64,000 bases of DNA from Membranipora membranacea (GCA_914767715.1 OU612073.1:25048001-25112000); one strand, 5' to 3'; counted from the first letter of the stretch, positions 11,430 through 23,575 are shown. Numbers and translations: made by a program. The notes: a model not told the origin generated them from the letters alone.

Positions 11430-14120
11430 ATGGATCCAGCGCCATCAACCAGTACATGCAGTGAAGTGACTGCGGGAGGTAAAGTTTAAACCAGCTCAGT
11501 TCTGCATGTTGTTACCCTGTTACTTAAGCTTTATCATTAGTGCACTGTGCAGCATGTCACTGCATCCTATAAAGAGTAGCACAAGATGTAAGCTCTGTAG
11601 TAAACATCTGATGATATACTTTATACATATAAGAAAGTTGTGCATGTGCATGTATTAACTTAAAACAGTCACACCAATTTTCTCAGCAGCAACGATTATG
11701 ATTCACTTTGTTAAATTAAAGCTGGTCGCGGTGATGACCGGACCCAGTCCTCCGTTACACCATCTGATGAGGTTGTCATTATTGATGAGCGACCTGATGC
11801 TACCTATCATCCCCCAGTACAAGCTCGTCCTTCTACGTGTACCCGCAGTGATTGGTAAGCAAAATAACGTCCATACTAGTAGTACAATTCCTCGAGCTGC
11901 TTCATCTTCTGTCAAACTATGACAATGATCTGAAATCTCACATGGCCAAAAGGATAAGCTACACATCCCCACTGTCACCGAATCAGCTAATCGGTGTGAT
12001 TGGCTATGATATCATCCGGGGACCAATCATAAATTCTATAAAGGCTGCAAAGTTCTTTTCTATTCTGTGTGACGAGGCCAGCAGCGGCACCACCGAATAC
12101 CTCTCGCTATGTGTTCGTTTTTGGACCACTCTAACACTATCCAGGAGCAGTTTCTCGGCTTCCACCCAGTAGGACGATGTTCTGGCGAGTTGCTGGGAGA
12201 ACAGATTCTAAAGAAGCTGGCAGATCTTGGTCTGGACGTCAGTAACTGCAGAAGGCTATGATGGTACTGCTGTCATGAGCAGTGCGGAGTGTAGCAGCAG
12301 CATATGTGCACTGTGCATCCCACTGCCTAAACCTGGTGATTGTGCACGCATGCAGTATCGTCGAGGTGAAGAAGGTGATTGCAAAGATATCAGCAGTAAG
12401 TAACAGGCCTACTGTATTATCAAACAATGTAGTCTACAGATTAAGATAGATGCAAAAGTAGGGTGATCTAGATAGTAGGAGGAGAAGATGAAGGTCAACC
12501 ACATCTGATTTAGTTTAGTGTAGGCTTATTTTATAAAAGTTTTGGGTTGTTGCTGATATATATTACATTGACTATATCAATTTTAGACCTGCACCTTCTT
12601 CAATACCCCACTTCGTACAAAAGCCCTCTGTGAGCTGATAGAGGGGGAGCTAGGCAAAACCAAAGCATCTCCGCTCATCAAGCTGTGTGAAACCACATGG
12701 TCGCAGCGTCACGTGGCTTACTCCCACTTTTATAAATCATACAATTAAGTCGGCGCCTAGATTATGATCTCTTGATCAGGCTACGATGTTCGAAGTGGTG
12801 AGTGCAACATTTGATTAAAAATAAAAGTTGTTTGTTCTTCTCCATCTGATCTAGGTATGTTGTGATGTGTTTGGAGCTGATGGCTTATGGTTTGCATAGT
12901 GAGAAGGTCAGTGTGGACATGAGAGAGTGGGCCACCAGTACCAAGATAGATGCCAGCTCTCTACTCTCTGGGATCACAGACTTTGAATTCCTGGCATCAT
13001 TTAGTGTGGTTCACTCCCTCCTGGGCAGCCTGCAGGGGATCACCCAACAACTACAAAGACGAGGAATCGACATCTATCAGGTTTTTTTTTTAAAAAATGG
13101 TTAGTGACTTTTAACAAAATAATGATTTTTTGTTATACTTGTAATATTAGTTTTGTGTGACAGGGAACTGTGATGGAACTTCCATTATTTAAGGTATAAT
13201 GCTTGAGATTAACCCTGAATATTTTAGGTGGAATCGACAAAGGCATACAATAAGCAGATTCGTATTGAGGCTAGCGGCAAGGAGTAGTTTGTGATGGCTA
13301 CGAAGCTCGCTTAGACTGCTGGTGTGGAGCCCAAGCTGCCCAGGCTGTCAGGTAGGATGGCTCATCGTGGAACAATCCTCACCAGTGGGAAGGTTGACGA
13401 CTACTATCACGTCAACCTTTATCTTCCATTCCTGGATCATCTGATAGCCCAGCTGGATGCCCAGTTTACAGGTGAATGTCGTATTAATTGTAATTCTTGT
13501 TTGGCGTCCGGAAAAAAAATAACAACAACATTGAACTATGTTGGCTTTCAAGTTTTGTTTAATACTTTCCAATGTTTGATATCATAGAGCATTCATAAGA
13601 GATTAAGAGAGCATCATAGAGTGATTATAACGAAACTTGGTTTAATTACTATGTTATATCGCAGGTATATCTTCTATTGCTACATCCCTTATGGGGTTGC
13701 TCCCTCCAGTCAGCATTAGCCTCACTGAGTTAGAGGCTGCTAAGGTACACTATGAGAACGACATGCCCACAACAGAGCTCCTCGATATGGAATTGGTAAG
13801 GTGGTCTCAACACTCGGCAGGAATGGAGGTAGGTAACGGCTCTATCACCATGGTACTGGATAAGTGCCCCCTCCCTATTTCCTAACATCAACATCCTGCT
13901 GAGGATAGTGGCTACTCTACTAGTCACCACATGCAAGTGTGAACGGAGCTTCAGTACCCTGAACTCATAACTCAGGAAGACACAAACGAGCCAGAGGCTC
14001 GATGCTTTTGCTTTAATGAGCACTCACTGTGGGGTGTCAATAGACAAAGAAAAAGTTATAGACACGTTTGCTGCTCTCCATCCGAGGCGCATGGAGCTGA
14101 CTAGCCTCATCTTCGACAAA
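11430..14120 (+). pseudogene. hAT-type transposase gene (DUF4371/ZMYM1-like), left arm, broken
   Basis: Exon-like blocks in order: MDPAPSTSTCSEVTAGG (11430, followed by GTAAAG); a Ser/Pro-rich linker (11720-11850); FLELLHLLSNYDNDLKSHM with SYTSP..NQLIGVIG and KAAKFFSILCDEAS (11890-12090), as in DUF4371; a YDG..VMS motif and HC.SHCLNLVIVHA (12250-12350); KLCETTWSQRHVA (12680-12715); the helical insertion (12862-13080); and a C-terminal dimerisation region near 13880-14120. Damage includes a deletion in the middle, frameshifts and a loss in the CKCERSFSTL region followed by a stop. hAT transposases cut and paste their own element. This copy cannot encode a full enzyme. Confidence 0.8.
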
Positions 14121-14429
14121 TAGGACATAGAACAACACTAGAACATCTTTTGATCGAGAAGTATTGATTGAAAGTAAAATTATAGTATAAAGATTCATCA
14201 AGTAAAATAAAACGCTGAAATTTACATTACTTTGACAACAGAATGCTCTATTGGTTACATCACTTCTTGCATTAATGTTTGCTATTGGTACCTGTAGTGA
14301 GGTCGCTTCGGTTGAGTTATTGCTTTTTTAGTGGAAGAAACACACTGCCCAATTTAGAACCTAATTGTTAGCCCTAGACAAAGCTCAAATACCTCTATTT
14401 TTGCAGTAAAAACCTAAAAATTTTCCAGA

Positions 14430-14515
14430 CCCCCCTGGCAGGAGGGCGCTAAGGCGCCCCTCTTGCACCCTCCCCGCAGACGCTCTGCACCTCAGAGCAG
14501 CGTACCCCAGCTAGC
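14430..14515. repeat. GC-rich hairpin block, left arm
   Basis: An abrupt GC-rich island in AT-rich DNA, with GGAGGGCGCTAAGGCGCCCC-type self-complementarity, beyond the 3' end of the hAT gene. The other arm has 34735-34835. It is most simply the subterminal hairpin region of the hAT element, whose outer end may be near 14580 (…GTGATGCCCATG). Terminal repeats were not matched, so the boundary is tentative. Confidence 0.45.
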
Positions 14516-14580
14516 TATACTCTGATTTGTAAATTACATCAAAAAGAATACCCTGCACAAAACCCTAGTGATGCCCATGC

Positions 14581-14945
14581 TGAAGACTGAAGAATCAATC
14601 GGAAATTCTACAAGACTTAATGGAAATCTTTTCCTGTAGGAAATGAACCATTGGGTTTGAGGAATCGATTTGTTCTCTTGCTATCCTGTATTCCATTGAA
14701 ATGACTATGATGAGGAATATTATTAGAATTTCTATATTTATCATCATCAGTATTCTTTTCAGATGTTGGTAGATCAGAATCACTGAAGACTGAAGAATCA
14801 ATCAAAAATTTTACAAAACTTAATGGAATGTTTTTCCTGTAGGTGATAAACTATCGAGTTTGAGGAATTCTTTTCTTTTCTTCGCTATCCTGCATTCCAT
14901 TGAAATGACTATGATGACGGCTATCATTAGAATTTCTATATTCAC
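14581..14945. repeat. 203-bp tandem repeat, about 1.8 units
   Basis: The motif TGAAGACTGAAGAATCAATC starts at 14581 and again at 14784, and the sequence after each is closely similar, including a CCATTGAAATGACTATGATG segment. The end of the first unit (ATCATCAGTATTCTTTTCAG, then ATGTTGGTAGAT) resembles the 37-bp unit at 45081-45339, and the sequence after that array again starts with the TGAAGACTGAAGAATCAATC motif. All three loci belong to one repeat family. Partner in the right arm at 34290-34665. Confidence 0.75.
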
Positions 14946-14959
14946 CGAAAGATATGAAT

Positions 14960-16236
14960 TGATTATTTAATATTTTCATAATATCTTATATGCTATCCAA
15001 CTGTTGGTCTGGGCTGTTGGTGCAAGTGGCAGGTATTATTTCTTGTCTTTTTGGCTTTGAAAATGTTCCGCTGTCCGCATTTCTTTCCTCTGGCTCTCGT
15101 TATTCTTCGTCATTACACACCATGTAAGTTAGCATTTTCAGTACAGTTTCTTTTTGGGAATAGTTTTTAGTGGTAATTGCATGATCTGTTAATACACGAC
15201 GAAACTCTTGGATAATGGTAACTAGATTTGAGAGCAAGAATAAGTGTTAGCAAAAACCTTTTTAGATTCCATTCAAATTTAGGATGATTTAAATCTCTCC
15301 GAAAACACTGATATGTGTATATTTCTCTACCCGAGCCCCAAAAATTACTTTGGCAAAATTCTCTATGGCCATTACTGGATAATTTTTATATTGATTGTAA
15401 AGTGAACAAGAATAATTTCACTGTATTGCGTTTTGTCAATTTCAAAAATTCTTCTATATAGACGTAAGAAAAAATTTATTGTCACCAAAATACTGATGAC
15501 AAGTCAAGAACAAAAAGATAAAAGCAGAGTAGGCACCCACATAAAGATTTTTGATCCCTAACAAGATTATACTGTAATTATCTTGTTGATACAGGTGATT
15601 GAGCCCATGATGACTGCCGCAGTTAAATCCTCGAATAAACAAAATGTAAGAGGAGGACTTTTTCATGCACTTAAAGCGTTCGAATTATGTGCCAAGTTGA
15701 CAGAGTTATTGTAGGTTACAGACTCCAAATGGGACATGTGATTGATAGCTTCCCTTGCTTCTACTTGTCGAAGTTATTTTCATTTCCAATCAATGCAAGT
15801 TATATATGCATCAACTCATTTTTTTGGTTTCATGTGTCAATATTCTTTTTAAACAGCCATTATGTATTTACAATTTGCATGTTTCAATGTAAAGCTTTCA
15901 GTGTTTAGACAGAATTATTAGCCTAACTTGGACACAGTGTAAGGCTATACCGAGGTCTGCAGTTTTAAAATTTGCTGGGGGTCATCATGCACAGCTAGAT
16001 GCCAAAAATCTCGCGTACATACCTACCTATAATTCACCGATTCTTTGCTTGACCTAATGACTAATTTCCAACTTAAAAAAAAATTCCCACCTTCAAGCTT
16101 TACACCATATTAGTGTTATTTTGTGATATGATACCTAGGGTACACTGGGTTTTAAAATGAGCCAATCAGTTCTCACACATGAATAATTATATGCAACATT
16201 TCTCAATAAATTAAAAATTAAAAAAACCCAGTTGTA
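14960..16236. other. Duplicated stretch, no assigned gene
   Basis: Pairs with 32992-34280; its last ~430 bp also pair with 62330-62710. Open frames at 15666-15454 (minus) and 33596-33778 (plus) share GLNHLYQQ, LLGIKNLYVGAY and FLTCHQYFG and are homologous, but match no family I know. Confidence 0.4.
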
Positions 16237-16839
16237 CGTATGTATGTGTGTACCTTTATTGTGTCAATGTTGACAAATAAAATGTTTCCTGCTGATAAAA
16301 GATGTGAGCTGGTATAAAATATGATATAAAATGTATATGTAATTGTGGTGATAAAAGTATAAAAGAGAAAATACTAAGACTTCACTATTAAAGCATTCAT
16401 TGAGAATAGCGACTGCTCTAGCGCGAAAGCGGATCTTTCTCAGATTAGTTCTAGCCTGATGCCCTCCTGATGGTAATTTTTCAAAGTTTATGAGAGTGTC
16501 GTCTAGTGTAGTTTCTAACCTCCAGGCTTTATTATGGATGCGCTTGTTAATGGCATCATTTGGTTTCGGAGGATCTAGTTAAGATAGTTTTCCTGCTGAT
16601 TCTTTTACAGAAATTAGCTCTTGCTTATCTTTGTCAGACATAATCGCCATGTGGAGGAGAAGAGAACTCTTGATGAAAGTTAACTCATAGCCTATGTTTC
16701 CTGGTACAAATTGACATAAATTTGGTGATAAGCTTGTAGGTCGGACTCAGACATTTAAAATAAGTCAAGGTTGTTGCCTATCATAGCTGCTATAAATTGC
16801 CAGTTGCTGATAAGCTTCCGGGGCCCATTGTGATCAATA

Positions 16840-17254
16840 AAATTTTTCTTCTGCGTCGACCATAAAATTCTTCTGAGAAAATTGACAATGTACGGTCTGA
16901 CGGGCAAACTCCGCTCTCTCATAAAATCTTTCCTATCAAATAGGAGGCAATTTGTATCCATACAACAAGGTGAAGGAGGCTCAAAAATTCTTCCAATAGA
17001 TATTGGTGTCCCCAAGGCTCAATTCTGGCACCAAGTTTATTTTTGCTTTTCAAATTTTGTATTTGATGGCACCTGACTTCCTTTTGGAAGGATTTATTCC
17101 ACCTAGCTCTAAAACTTTCTTTAGAGACAAACATCTATTACATTATTACAGCGACCAATTAAGACAAAAAATCACTAGAACTTTTAACTCTTTATCAATT
17201 CAGATACGCTCAGCAACCAAACTTACTAATTTTAAACATATCAAAGCACTTTAA
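16840..17254 (+). mobile_element. LINE reverse transcriptase remnant, internally deleted
   Basis: Reading gives IDHN.ILLRKLTMYGLTGKL, RSLIKSFLSNRRQFVSIQ, then a box that needs a frameshift to read as GVPQGSILAPSLF near 17010-17045. This is the classic palm region of LINE reverse transcriptases. Immediately after about 17070 the sequence jumps to a C-terminal end, FFRDKHLLHYYSDQLRQKIT, with RTFNSLSIQIRSATKLTNFK before the stop at 17252. The catalytic core between is missing. This lies in the unduplicated part of the spacer, so it arrived independently of the other LINEs. Confidence 0.75.
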
Positions 17255-17670
17255 ATCTTATTAGTTTTTATTACTAGTGTATTTTTTTTTTCGTTTTCTC
17301 TCCGCTTTTCCTTATTGTTTAATTTATTTGTTCTGTCACTGCATGAAAAACATTCCTAAAGATGATTGTAGATTGACTATAAAAGTATATAATAGCTGTG
17401 TACAAATGCTCACATGGCCATTTTATCTTTTAGCTTTCATTTCAGTTACACTCAAATTTTTCTATGATCAGCGTCATTCAAGTCTTGGCTTTTGAACAGT
17501 TCAGTACACCATGGTTTTGGTGATACTTACCCGATACTTGAAGAGTAATGGCTTCTTCTGGTGAAGGTTCCAGCGCTGTTTCAGGCTCGTCTATCAGTAA
17601 TCTGTCCATGTCATAAATCGTATAACCAGATTTTCACCATTTGCTGGAATCTGAACCTGCCACATGAGGA

Positions 17671-18087
17671 TCAAAGAGTCATAACAAAGATTATTCCCAA
17701 TTTAGCGGTGGATACAAGGAAGCTCTTTCTGTGGAGGTCAGTGCTGCAGTAACGTATTAGGTACTGCTGGTCGTGCCTTCTAGTGTCAGGATGTGGGTGG
17801 AGGTTGATGTAATCACCAATGTCTGTCTCTACTTCCCCAAAGTGGATGGCTCGGAAGAGTCCAACTCTTCGCTGTTCTCTCCTGGTACTTAGGTCTTTCC
17901 ATTCCAGTTGTTCAATCAGCTGCGAGGTGCTAGTTGTGTGGTCTGACCGCCAAACATTGTAAACAATGCGCGCAGCCTTGCGTTGCACAGCTTTGAGCTT
18001 TGCAATATATAAAGCACATAATATATGCAAACCGATATACACTGATATGGATTCTACCTGTGATACATCACAACTAAAACTCAACAC
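17671..18087 (-). mobile_element. LINE reverse transcriptase C-terminal remnant
   Basis: A 138-codon minus-strand frame carries LKAVQRKAARIVYNVWRSDH, LIEQLEWKDLSTRREQRRVG, LFRAIH, and TRRHDQQYLIRYCSTDLHRK SFL (split for length). This is the standard post-thumb region of CR1/jockey-type LINE polyproteins, where the L.W..L..RR pattern and the TR.HD....YC.TD..K.SF pattern are typical. The catalytic domain is absent and the frame ends at 17671. The first ~20 codons are probably not part of the element. Confidence 0.8.
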
Positions 18088-18589
18088 CGCTCCAGCTTGA
18101 CTCTGAATATAGGATCAGTTGTATCTGATAGTATTAGACAAACATGCTCTGGTCCGAGCACCTAAGTGTATATTACGATCTCTAATGGTCTTAAAATAAT
18201 GCAAGATCCCTTAGAACCAAGCTGACTTAGATGTATGAAGCCATTTTACTTTATTTATAATTAGTATAATTGACAGGTAGCCAGATTGACAATGTTTCAC
18301 CATTAAATCAATAACTACAGGCTGTATAACCATCACTGAAATATCTATCTGTATATCCTTACTCTGTTAATTAGATTAGATAGGTGTATGACCTCAGGGG
18401 CGTATACTCAGGCCTGGCCACGAGACAGTAAAATTAAAGATTTGGCGTCACTTACAGCTTACATAAAATAAGCATTTGGAGCAATGTCCTGTTTTGCTAC
18501 AATAATTTTATCCAACCCCATTCTTTATAGAACCGAATAATTATGTTTATATCCTGATATTGCTGTCTCTTGGTTGTGTATTTATCTAG

Positions 18590-18742
18590 ACATCATAGCA
18601 GCCATAGCTTCAGATCAGGTACAAGGAGAATACATGGGGTGTTATATAGATACCCGCCACACAAGAGCTTTACCTCACAATAAGCTCCACAATGATACAT
18701 TGATGACTATTCAGTTATGCCTCAACCACTGTCACTCCTATG
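18590..18742 (+). CDS. G2 exon A, N-terminal half of WSC domain
   Basis: Starts after a pyrimidine-rich TTTATCTAG acceptor and ends in phase 1 at a strong GTGAGT donor (18743). It encodes SDQVQGEYMGCYIDTRHTRA, LPHNKLHNDTLMTIQLCLNH CHSYG (split for length), the opening half of a WSC domain with its first three cysteines. The exon continues in frame into exon B. It sits in the unduplicated part of the spacer, so G2 is a more distant paralogue than the others, as its replacements (DTRHT, HNKLHND) also show. No upstream exon with a signal peptide or start was found, so the gene's true 5' end is unknown. Confidence 0.8.
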
Positions 18743-19271
18743 GTGAGTGGCTTCATCACTGCTACTTTATGGTTTGTGTTGTTCACAGTTATGTTAATGT
18801 ATTATGGAGTTATCTGTTCAGATGTGGGAGAAAATTCGACTCCTGAATGACCAGGAATAATAATGATAAATAGTTGTATTATTTATGTTAGTTTTTCAGG
18901 TTTCGATTTAAATTCAGTTACTTTGGCGGCTTCAGTCAGTCAGTACTTGTACACCTTTCATCCTAGCTAGGTTTTGCGTTATAGGACCTAAAAGTTCTTG
19001 AGGTTAACTTAGCATTTGCTATACAACCCACATGCAGTTAAAAGATCACCTCAGCCTCTGAGATACAAAGACAAGCCTGGTTTTTTTGCCAGCGTGGGTG
19101 CCATTCTATGGGTCCGAGGTCTGGTACTCAAGAGAGGATAACACTCTCCTCATCAAAGATGATGTTGACTGTCAACGATCACAATATTCCTATTTTGAAT
19201 TTCTCCATCCTTTTATCATTGACAATTTCACCATGTTTTTATTATAAATGATTTCATTTGATTCGTTTAAG

Positions 19272-19436
19272 GCCATCAGTTTGCAGGATTAGAGAAGTTT
19301 TCACGCTGTTACTGTGGAGCTGATAGCTATAATCTACATGGAGCTGCCAGCAGTGATAATGAGTGCAAGTTTCAATGTGTCCAAAATGAACAACAAATAT
19401 GTGGAGCAATTGGGAGACTAAGTGTATATAAAATCT
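19272..19436 (+). CDS. G2 exon B, C-terminal half of WSC domain
   Basis: Begins after a TTTAAG acceptor, completing the split glycine codon, and ends at a GTGAGT donor. It reads GHQFAGLEKFSRCYCGADSY, NLHGAASSDNECKFQCVQNE, QQICGAIGRLSVYKI. Together with exon A this gives a complete WSC domain of about 95 residues with the expected eight cysteines and the typical FAGL.....C.CG, C...C and RLSVYKI ends. WSC domains are extracellular, disulfide-rich and thought to bind glycans; they occur in yeast stress sensors, polycystin-1 and kremen proteins. Ligand and cell type are not deducible. Confidence 0.85.
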
Positions 19437-19640
19437 GTGAGTGCATCAAGAACTGATATACATTCTGAGGACTATTTTCATCTCTTGCTCCTCTCAATTT
19501 GCTGATCTAGACCAGGGATTCGCGACTTTAACTTGACCGTTTCATACTTTTAAGATCACATCTATTGCTATTCGAAACAAATTTGTATTAGATTTTTGTT
19601 CATTGTCACAAACATTGCAGACCTTCGGTTCCCATTTCAG

Positions 19641-19906
19641 TGACTGAGAATAACACAGTGGTTAGCCACAGAAGATATAAGATAGCCATGCTGGGAGGGT
19701 GTGGAGGTTCTGTTATCACCCACTACAACACCAGATCACTTGAGATCTGCTCCTATATGTGTACAAAACATGCAGTGAGCTGTGAGGCATTCAGCTACAG
19801 TGAGAATAGTTCTATGTGTGCTCTCTACTGGTTTATAAATGAGAATTCTACCATCAACACTGGATCATCATCAGAAGTCTGCTACATCAGATCCATAGAT
19901 TTCTGA
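19641..19906 (+). CDS. G2 exon C, apple/PAN-like domain and stop
   Basis: Starts after a TTTCAG acceptor and joins exon B in phase to give KILTENNTVVSHRRYKIAML. The cysteine-rich core follows: GGCGGSV, EICSYMCTKHAVSCEAFSYS, SSMCALYWFI, then a Ser-rich end EVCYIRSIDF and TGA at 19904. The cysteine pattern (C, C..MC, C.AF.Y, C.L.., C) suggests an apple/PAN fold. G2 is the only copy with all three exons open and at normal spacing. If 19904 is the true stop, the product would be secreted rather than membrane-bound. Confidence 0.72.
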
Positions 19907-19909
19907 GTG

Positions 19910-21460
19910 AATAGGAGACAAATTGACAGATGATTGAAAGTTCAATTGCCGAGAACAAAGTATGGACTTCAGGCTCTCAAGGACTCATTGACTACAATTA
20001 TCCTTATCTGAAAACTTTGATTACGTTTCATTTTTTTACCAAGCTTTCTCTTGTTAATTGTTGAGAGGCCAATGTGGCCTTCTTACTTTCTGATATATAT
20101 TTACATGGACTGTGGCTAAATATTACGTATGGAGATGTATGTTGTGGTTTGTGTCGTGTTACATGCTCTAGTTTAGGTAAGAATTTTTATTTTCTTCTTC
20201 TTATTTAGAACGGTAAGACTGAAATAAATCAATTATGTCTGATGATGTTATATTTGTTTCAATTCACTTATTTTTGAGTGCGAATAATAACACAGCGCAA
20301 TATTCGGACATGCAGCTGAACCAAATTTTGCACATCATCACCATACAAAACTTAATAAAAAACTCAGTTGTCCCAATTAAACTAAGTGTTGCATCGAATG
20401 CGTCACTGAGTGGAGGAAAATCATCGCTTAATATGATAAGGTTTCGAATGGGGGTGGGTATGACAAACTCCAAACTTAAAAAAAGAGTTGATAACCATGC
20501 CTTTTGAAAAAATTAGAAGAGTAGAAAGTAGAATTGGGAAATAGATGCGAGTAGAGTTGTCAGCCTTGTTGTGGACTTTGCAAAACATACAAACATACAC
20601 AGTGTTGTACTTTCATTAGCCAAAGTTCACAACACCAAAATAAAATTTGCGTGCTAGGATGTTTTATTGATGATTGTTTGCTGTCTTTAGACCTCACACA
20701 ACCAAACCAATCATGGTCATCACATTGGTTAGCCGCTGTGAGCGGACAGAATATGATTACTAGAAATGATAGTTGATGTACATTCTAGTGTACCTATTCT
20801 ACCTCAAAGGACTCGCTACAATAAAAGTCACATCTTATAAAATTTTCTTTTTAGGTATGATAAAGATAAAGTTGGGTAAATAAAATATATAAAACAAACG
20901 AATAGGTCAAGTAGTGATGGTTTTTGTTTCTTGCCAACAACACTGTGTGTAGAGAACTCCAAAGCTTATTAATTATTCCAACTAAATTCGTTGAGTTCTG
21001 AAATTTTCTTTGTTAAATTCCTAACATTACAATGACAATATAACTCATTATAAAATAAGTATCAAAAAATTGTCAAATCAGTTGGGCACCAGCATGGGAA
21101 CTGATTGGACTTATTTGTTGGGAGAGGTGAGTGGTATAGCATTTAGTTACTTACTTCTTACTTCAAGGATGATCACCAACTTCATAGTTGAAGGTCTTGG
21201 CAATATAGCAAAATTGTTTGTTCATAAGCTGTTATAGTCATCAATGTGTTAGAGTGGTTTTCCGATTGTGCCAATCCAGTCTTTGGCTGAGGCTATGAAG
21301 AAGCTCTTTTGATGAGAAATTGGGTCACAGTGGGGGATGGTATATTGAAAGAGCATCGCTTGGAGAACCAGAAGGTTGGGGTGAATGGGGTGAGAAACTT
21401 GTTGATGTTTGTGGCAACTTCTCCAAAGAGCATAGCAATGAAATTCCAAGATGTCTACTT
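19910..21460. other. Mostly unique spacer sequence
   Basis: No coding region recognised. A diverged copy of the 2130-2360 repeat lies at 20810-21065 (CTAACATTACAATGACAATA is shared). Two overlapping open frames at 20235-20507 on opposite strands have no recognisable homology. Confidence 0.4.
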
Positions 21461-21467
21461 GGAGTAG

Positions 21468-21770
21468 GAGGTGGCTCAGCTGGTTTGAGCGCCTGCCCTT
21501 AAACACTGGTGCTCGTAAGTTCGAATCCCGTTGCGGTTCATTGACAACCGGGTTTGTTGTGCTAAAATAGTGTCCGGTAAATGGCCATCCGCCTCACATC
21601 TCTGCAAAAGGGCCATCCGCCAATGACAAATACCCATCCGGCAGTGCTAACTGGTCATCCATTTCACCTTGTATCAATCTCAAAATGTGACTGTCACAAA
21701 CCCAACCGGACGCAACTGCCGGATGTCCGTATGGCATGATGGTATGGTACGGCGGATAAAACCAACTTAA
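21468..21770 (+). mobile_element. Candidate tRNA-derived SINE
   Basis: The first ~70 bp look like a tRNA gene: a Pol III A-box-like TGGCTCAGCTGGTTTGAGCG at 21473 and a B-box-like AGTTCGAATCCCG near 21520-21532, about 45 bp apart. The stems are poorly conserved, so this is not a working tRNA. It is followed by about 230 bp with repeated GGCCATCCGCC-type and CATCCG motifs, ending near GGCGGATAAAACC. This head-plus-body layout is typical of SINEs. Only one copy is in the window, so mobility cannot be shown from this sequence. Confidence 0.6.
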
Positions 21771-22129
21771 ACAGCATCCTCTCCTGTTACATGGTCAGTG
21801 TTTGAGTTCCAGCATAGGTTGTGTTCTAGTTTAACTCTAAGACATTATATCTCCCGTATCATGTAGGGTATAGCTATTGTTTACTCTGTTTGATCTCTTC
21901 CTTCCAAAGGTCATTTGTACGCATTTACTGTGATTGAATTTTGCATCCCAATGCAGTTCATTCTCTTGGATACTTTTAGGTCTTTCTGCATTTGGTCACT
22001 CCTGTCTGTTGTTTAGATCATGCATGTCAAACCTTTTCTTGGACTTGGCCACTTCTTTTTTTGGCTTCATAGCATTTGGCCGAACCAAGTTGATGGATCA
22101 AATGAAGTCATAATCATGTTAAGTAAGCA

Positions 22130-22240
22130 GGGCTGTATCCGTCGATTTTGAAGTGGTAGGACCAGGCGGGGAAGGTGTGGGGGGGGGCGTTGCAGCACCT
22201 TCCCGCTAGGGGGGCATGGGGTATGGGAAAATTTGCAAAA
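22130..22240. repeat. GC-rich block at spacer breakpoint, possible hAT-like end
   Basis: A GC-rich patch with a G run (22181-22189) and a CTAGGGGGG segment, followed by an AAAATTTGCAAAAATCAGAG stretch similar in style to that after 34835. It lies just upstream of 22386, where the homology with the arms begins and where the arms instead have the hAT gene. It may be the residual end of a related element. Confidence 0.35.
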
Positions 22241-22605
22241 ATCAGAGGTAGTTTTAAGGGCTTTCATCCCTGGTTGAGACGAAAATTGACAAGCAATTGG
22301 GCCCAGAATATTAGTGTAACAGAAAGGGACATCAACGCATCCCTACTGTGATTGATACTAAGGATTTAAAAAAAATTGGTGAACATATTATGGAAAGAGT
22401 ATGAACAGTGAAATATGTCAAATTTTAAAATGATGTTTGCAAAGTACACAAGGGAGTTGTAAAAGGTAGGTACCAGATCTTGAATTACCTGCTCAACAGT
22501 CAGTAAAATATGTGATATTGTTATATTAATTGATTTAATAATCGTTTTTATGTGAGCAGTTTTTCATCAAAATTCTGATTCTATCGGCCACCACAGAGAA
22601 AGCTT

Positions 22606-22833
22606 TTGGGACGAGATGCCACAAACTTGCCATTATTGAACTTTGACACGCTCAATCCCACTCTGCATCCAATTCAGAACATGCAATTTTTCGAAGTTTT
22701 TTGTTCAATTTTGACCCAAAGGTATGTTTTGAGGCGGGCCATGGCACAGAAGGATAGCGCACATTATTCAGTCTTAGATGTATTGATGAACTATACACCT
22801 CATGACAAGCAGGAACTTGCTATTATAAAATAA
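22606..22833 (+). other. Unassigned open frame, spacer copy
   Basis: Same 75-codon length as the left-arm frame at 10953-11180, with scattered replacements (for example GRDATNLPLLNFDTLNPTL). It lies in sequence adjacent to the point where the hAT element is present in the arms but absent here. Function unknown. Confidence 0.3.
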
Positions 22834-23349
22834 CTACATCAGTGCTATTGCTTCACAATCCCTATGTATAACACAAGGGGCAACTGTGATTGACAAACAT
22901 AAATATAGTCGGTGACCCTACCTATGAATACACCACTGTAAGTAAGGTAAGGTAAGGTAAGTGGGAATTCCCATTTACTGCAAGAGAGCATTAATTAGAC
23001 TTTTCCTGTTTAAGGTGCGCCAGAACATCGACAAAATAATGGCCTATACTCTCACCTCTGACTTTGATTTTGTTCTATTTTCTTCAGTTTTTGGTGTCGA
23101 TCTTCCATCCCTGGTCTACTGTCTTTGCTCTTTTTGATAACCTGGTCTCTGAGTTTGGTTGTGTCATCAAGTTGTTGACTAGCGTCACCAATGTATGCTA
23201 ATACATGGCAACTAGCTGTACTACATAACCCTTTATCGTAGCGTGCTCAATAGACTATCGAATACAGCTAATGTTTTAGTCGCTTTTGCATAACGTCAAA
23301 CATGCTGTCCAAATGACCAATATTGTGGTTAAACAAAAAAAATTTGGAA

Positions 23350-23575
23350 GATCTCACATACAAAGCCCCTTTTATATTGTACGGTGAACACAAGAAACAC
23401 TAACAGAATTTTTCATTGCTTATTCATTTTTCTGAAGCCGAAGAACTCCAAAAAATGCCTCAAAAAGGGCCTAAACTTAGCCATTTTGGGGTTTTTCCTG
23501 CTACAAATTCGTCAAAAATGAATATGCAATAAAAAACATTCTGTTAATGACGGCTTTGTATGTGAAAACTTGAAA
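23350..23575. repeat. Foldback (hairpin) repeat, spacer copy
   Basis: Reverse-complement orientation of 10150-10375, with the same long imperfect stem and a central CCATTTTGGGG/CCTCAAAAAGGGCC region. Confidence 0.6.

Larger units (their letters stand above)
1..16236 (+). repeat. Left arm of large inverted duplication
   Basis: This segment recurs in reverse-complement at 32992-50679. Anchors seen by eye: 1-60 pairs with about 50620-50679; the LINE at 286-1494 with 48939-50264; the WSC gene G1 with G5; the minisatellite at 7995 with 40671; the hAT gene at 11430-14120 with 35133-37850; and 16190-16236 with 32992-33040. The arms differ by many substitutions and by indels, so this is not a recent perfect palindrome. 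The match starts at base 1, so the arm probably continues outside the window. The inner breakpoint is near 16236, where left-arm sequence turns into a short GT/AT-rich run not found at the other arm. Confidence 0.9.

Noticed and set aside
14595-14805. Overlapping open frames in the 203-bp repeat
   Set aside because: Frames exist on both arms only because the repeat is short and similar; no family match and no splice signals.
21473-21545. Functional tRNA gene
   Set aside because: A- and B-box are present but acceptor and T stems do not pair; better explained as a SINE head.
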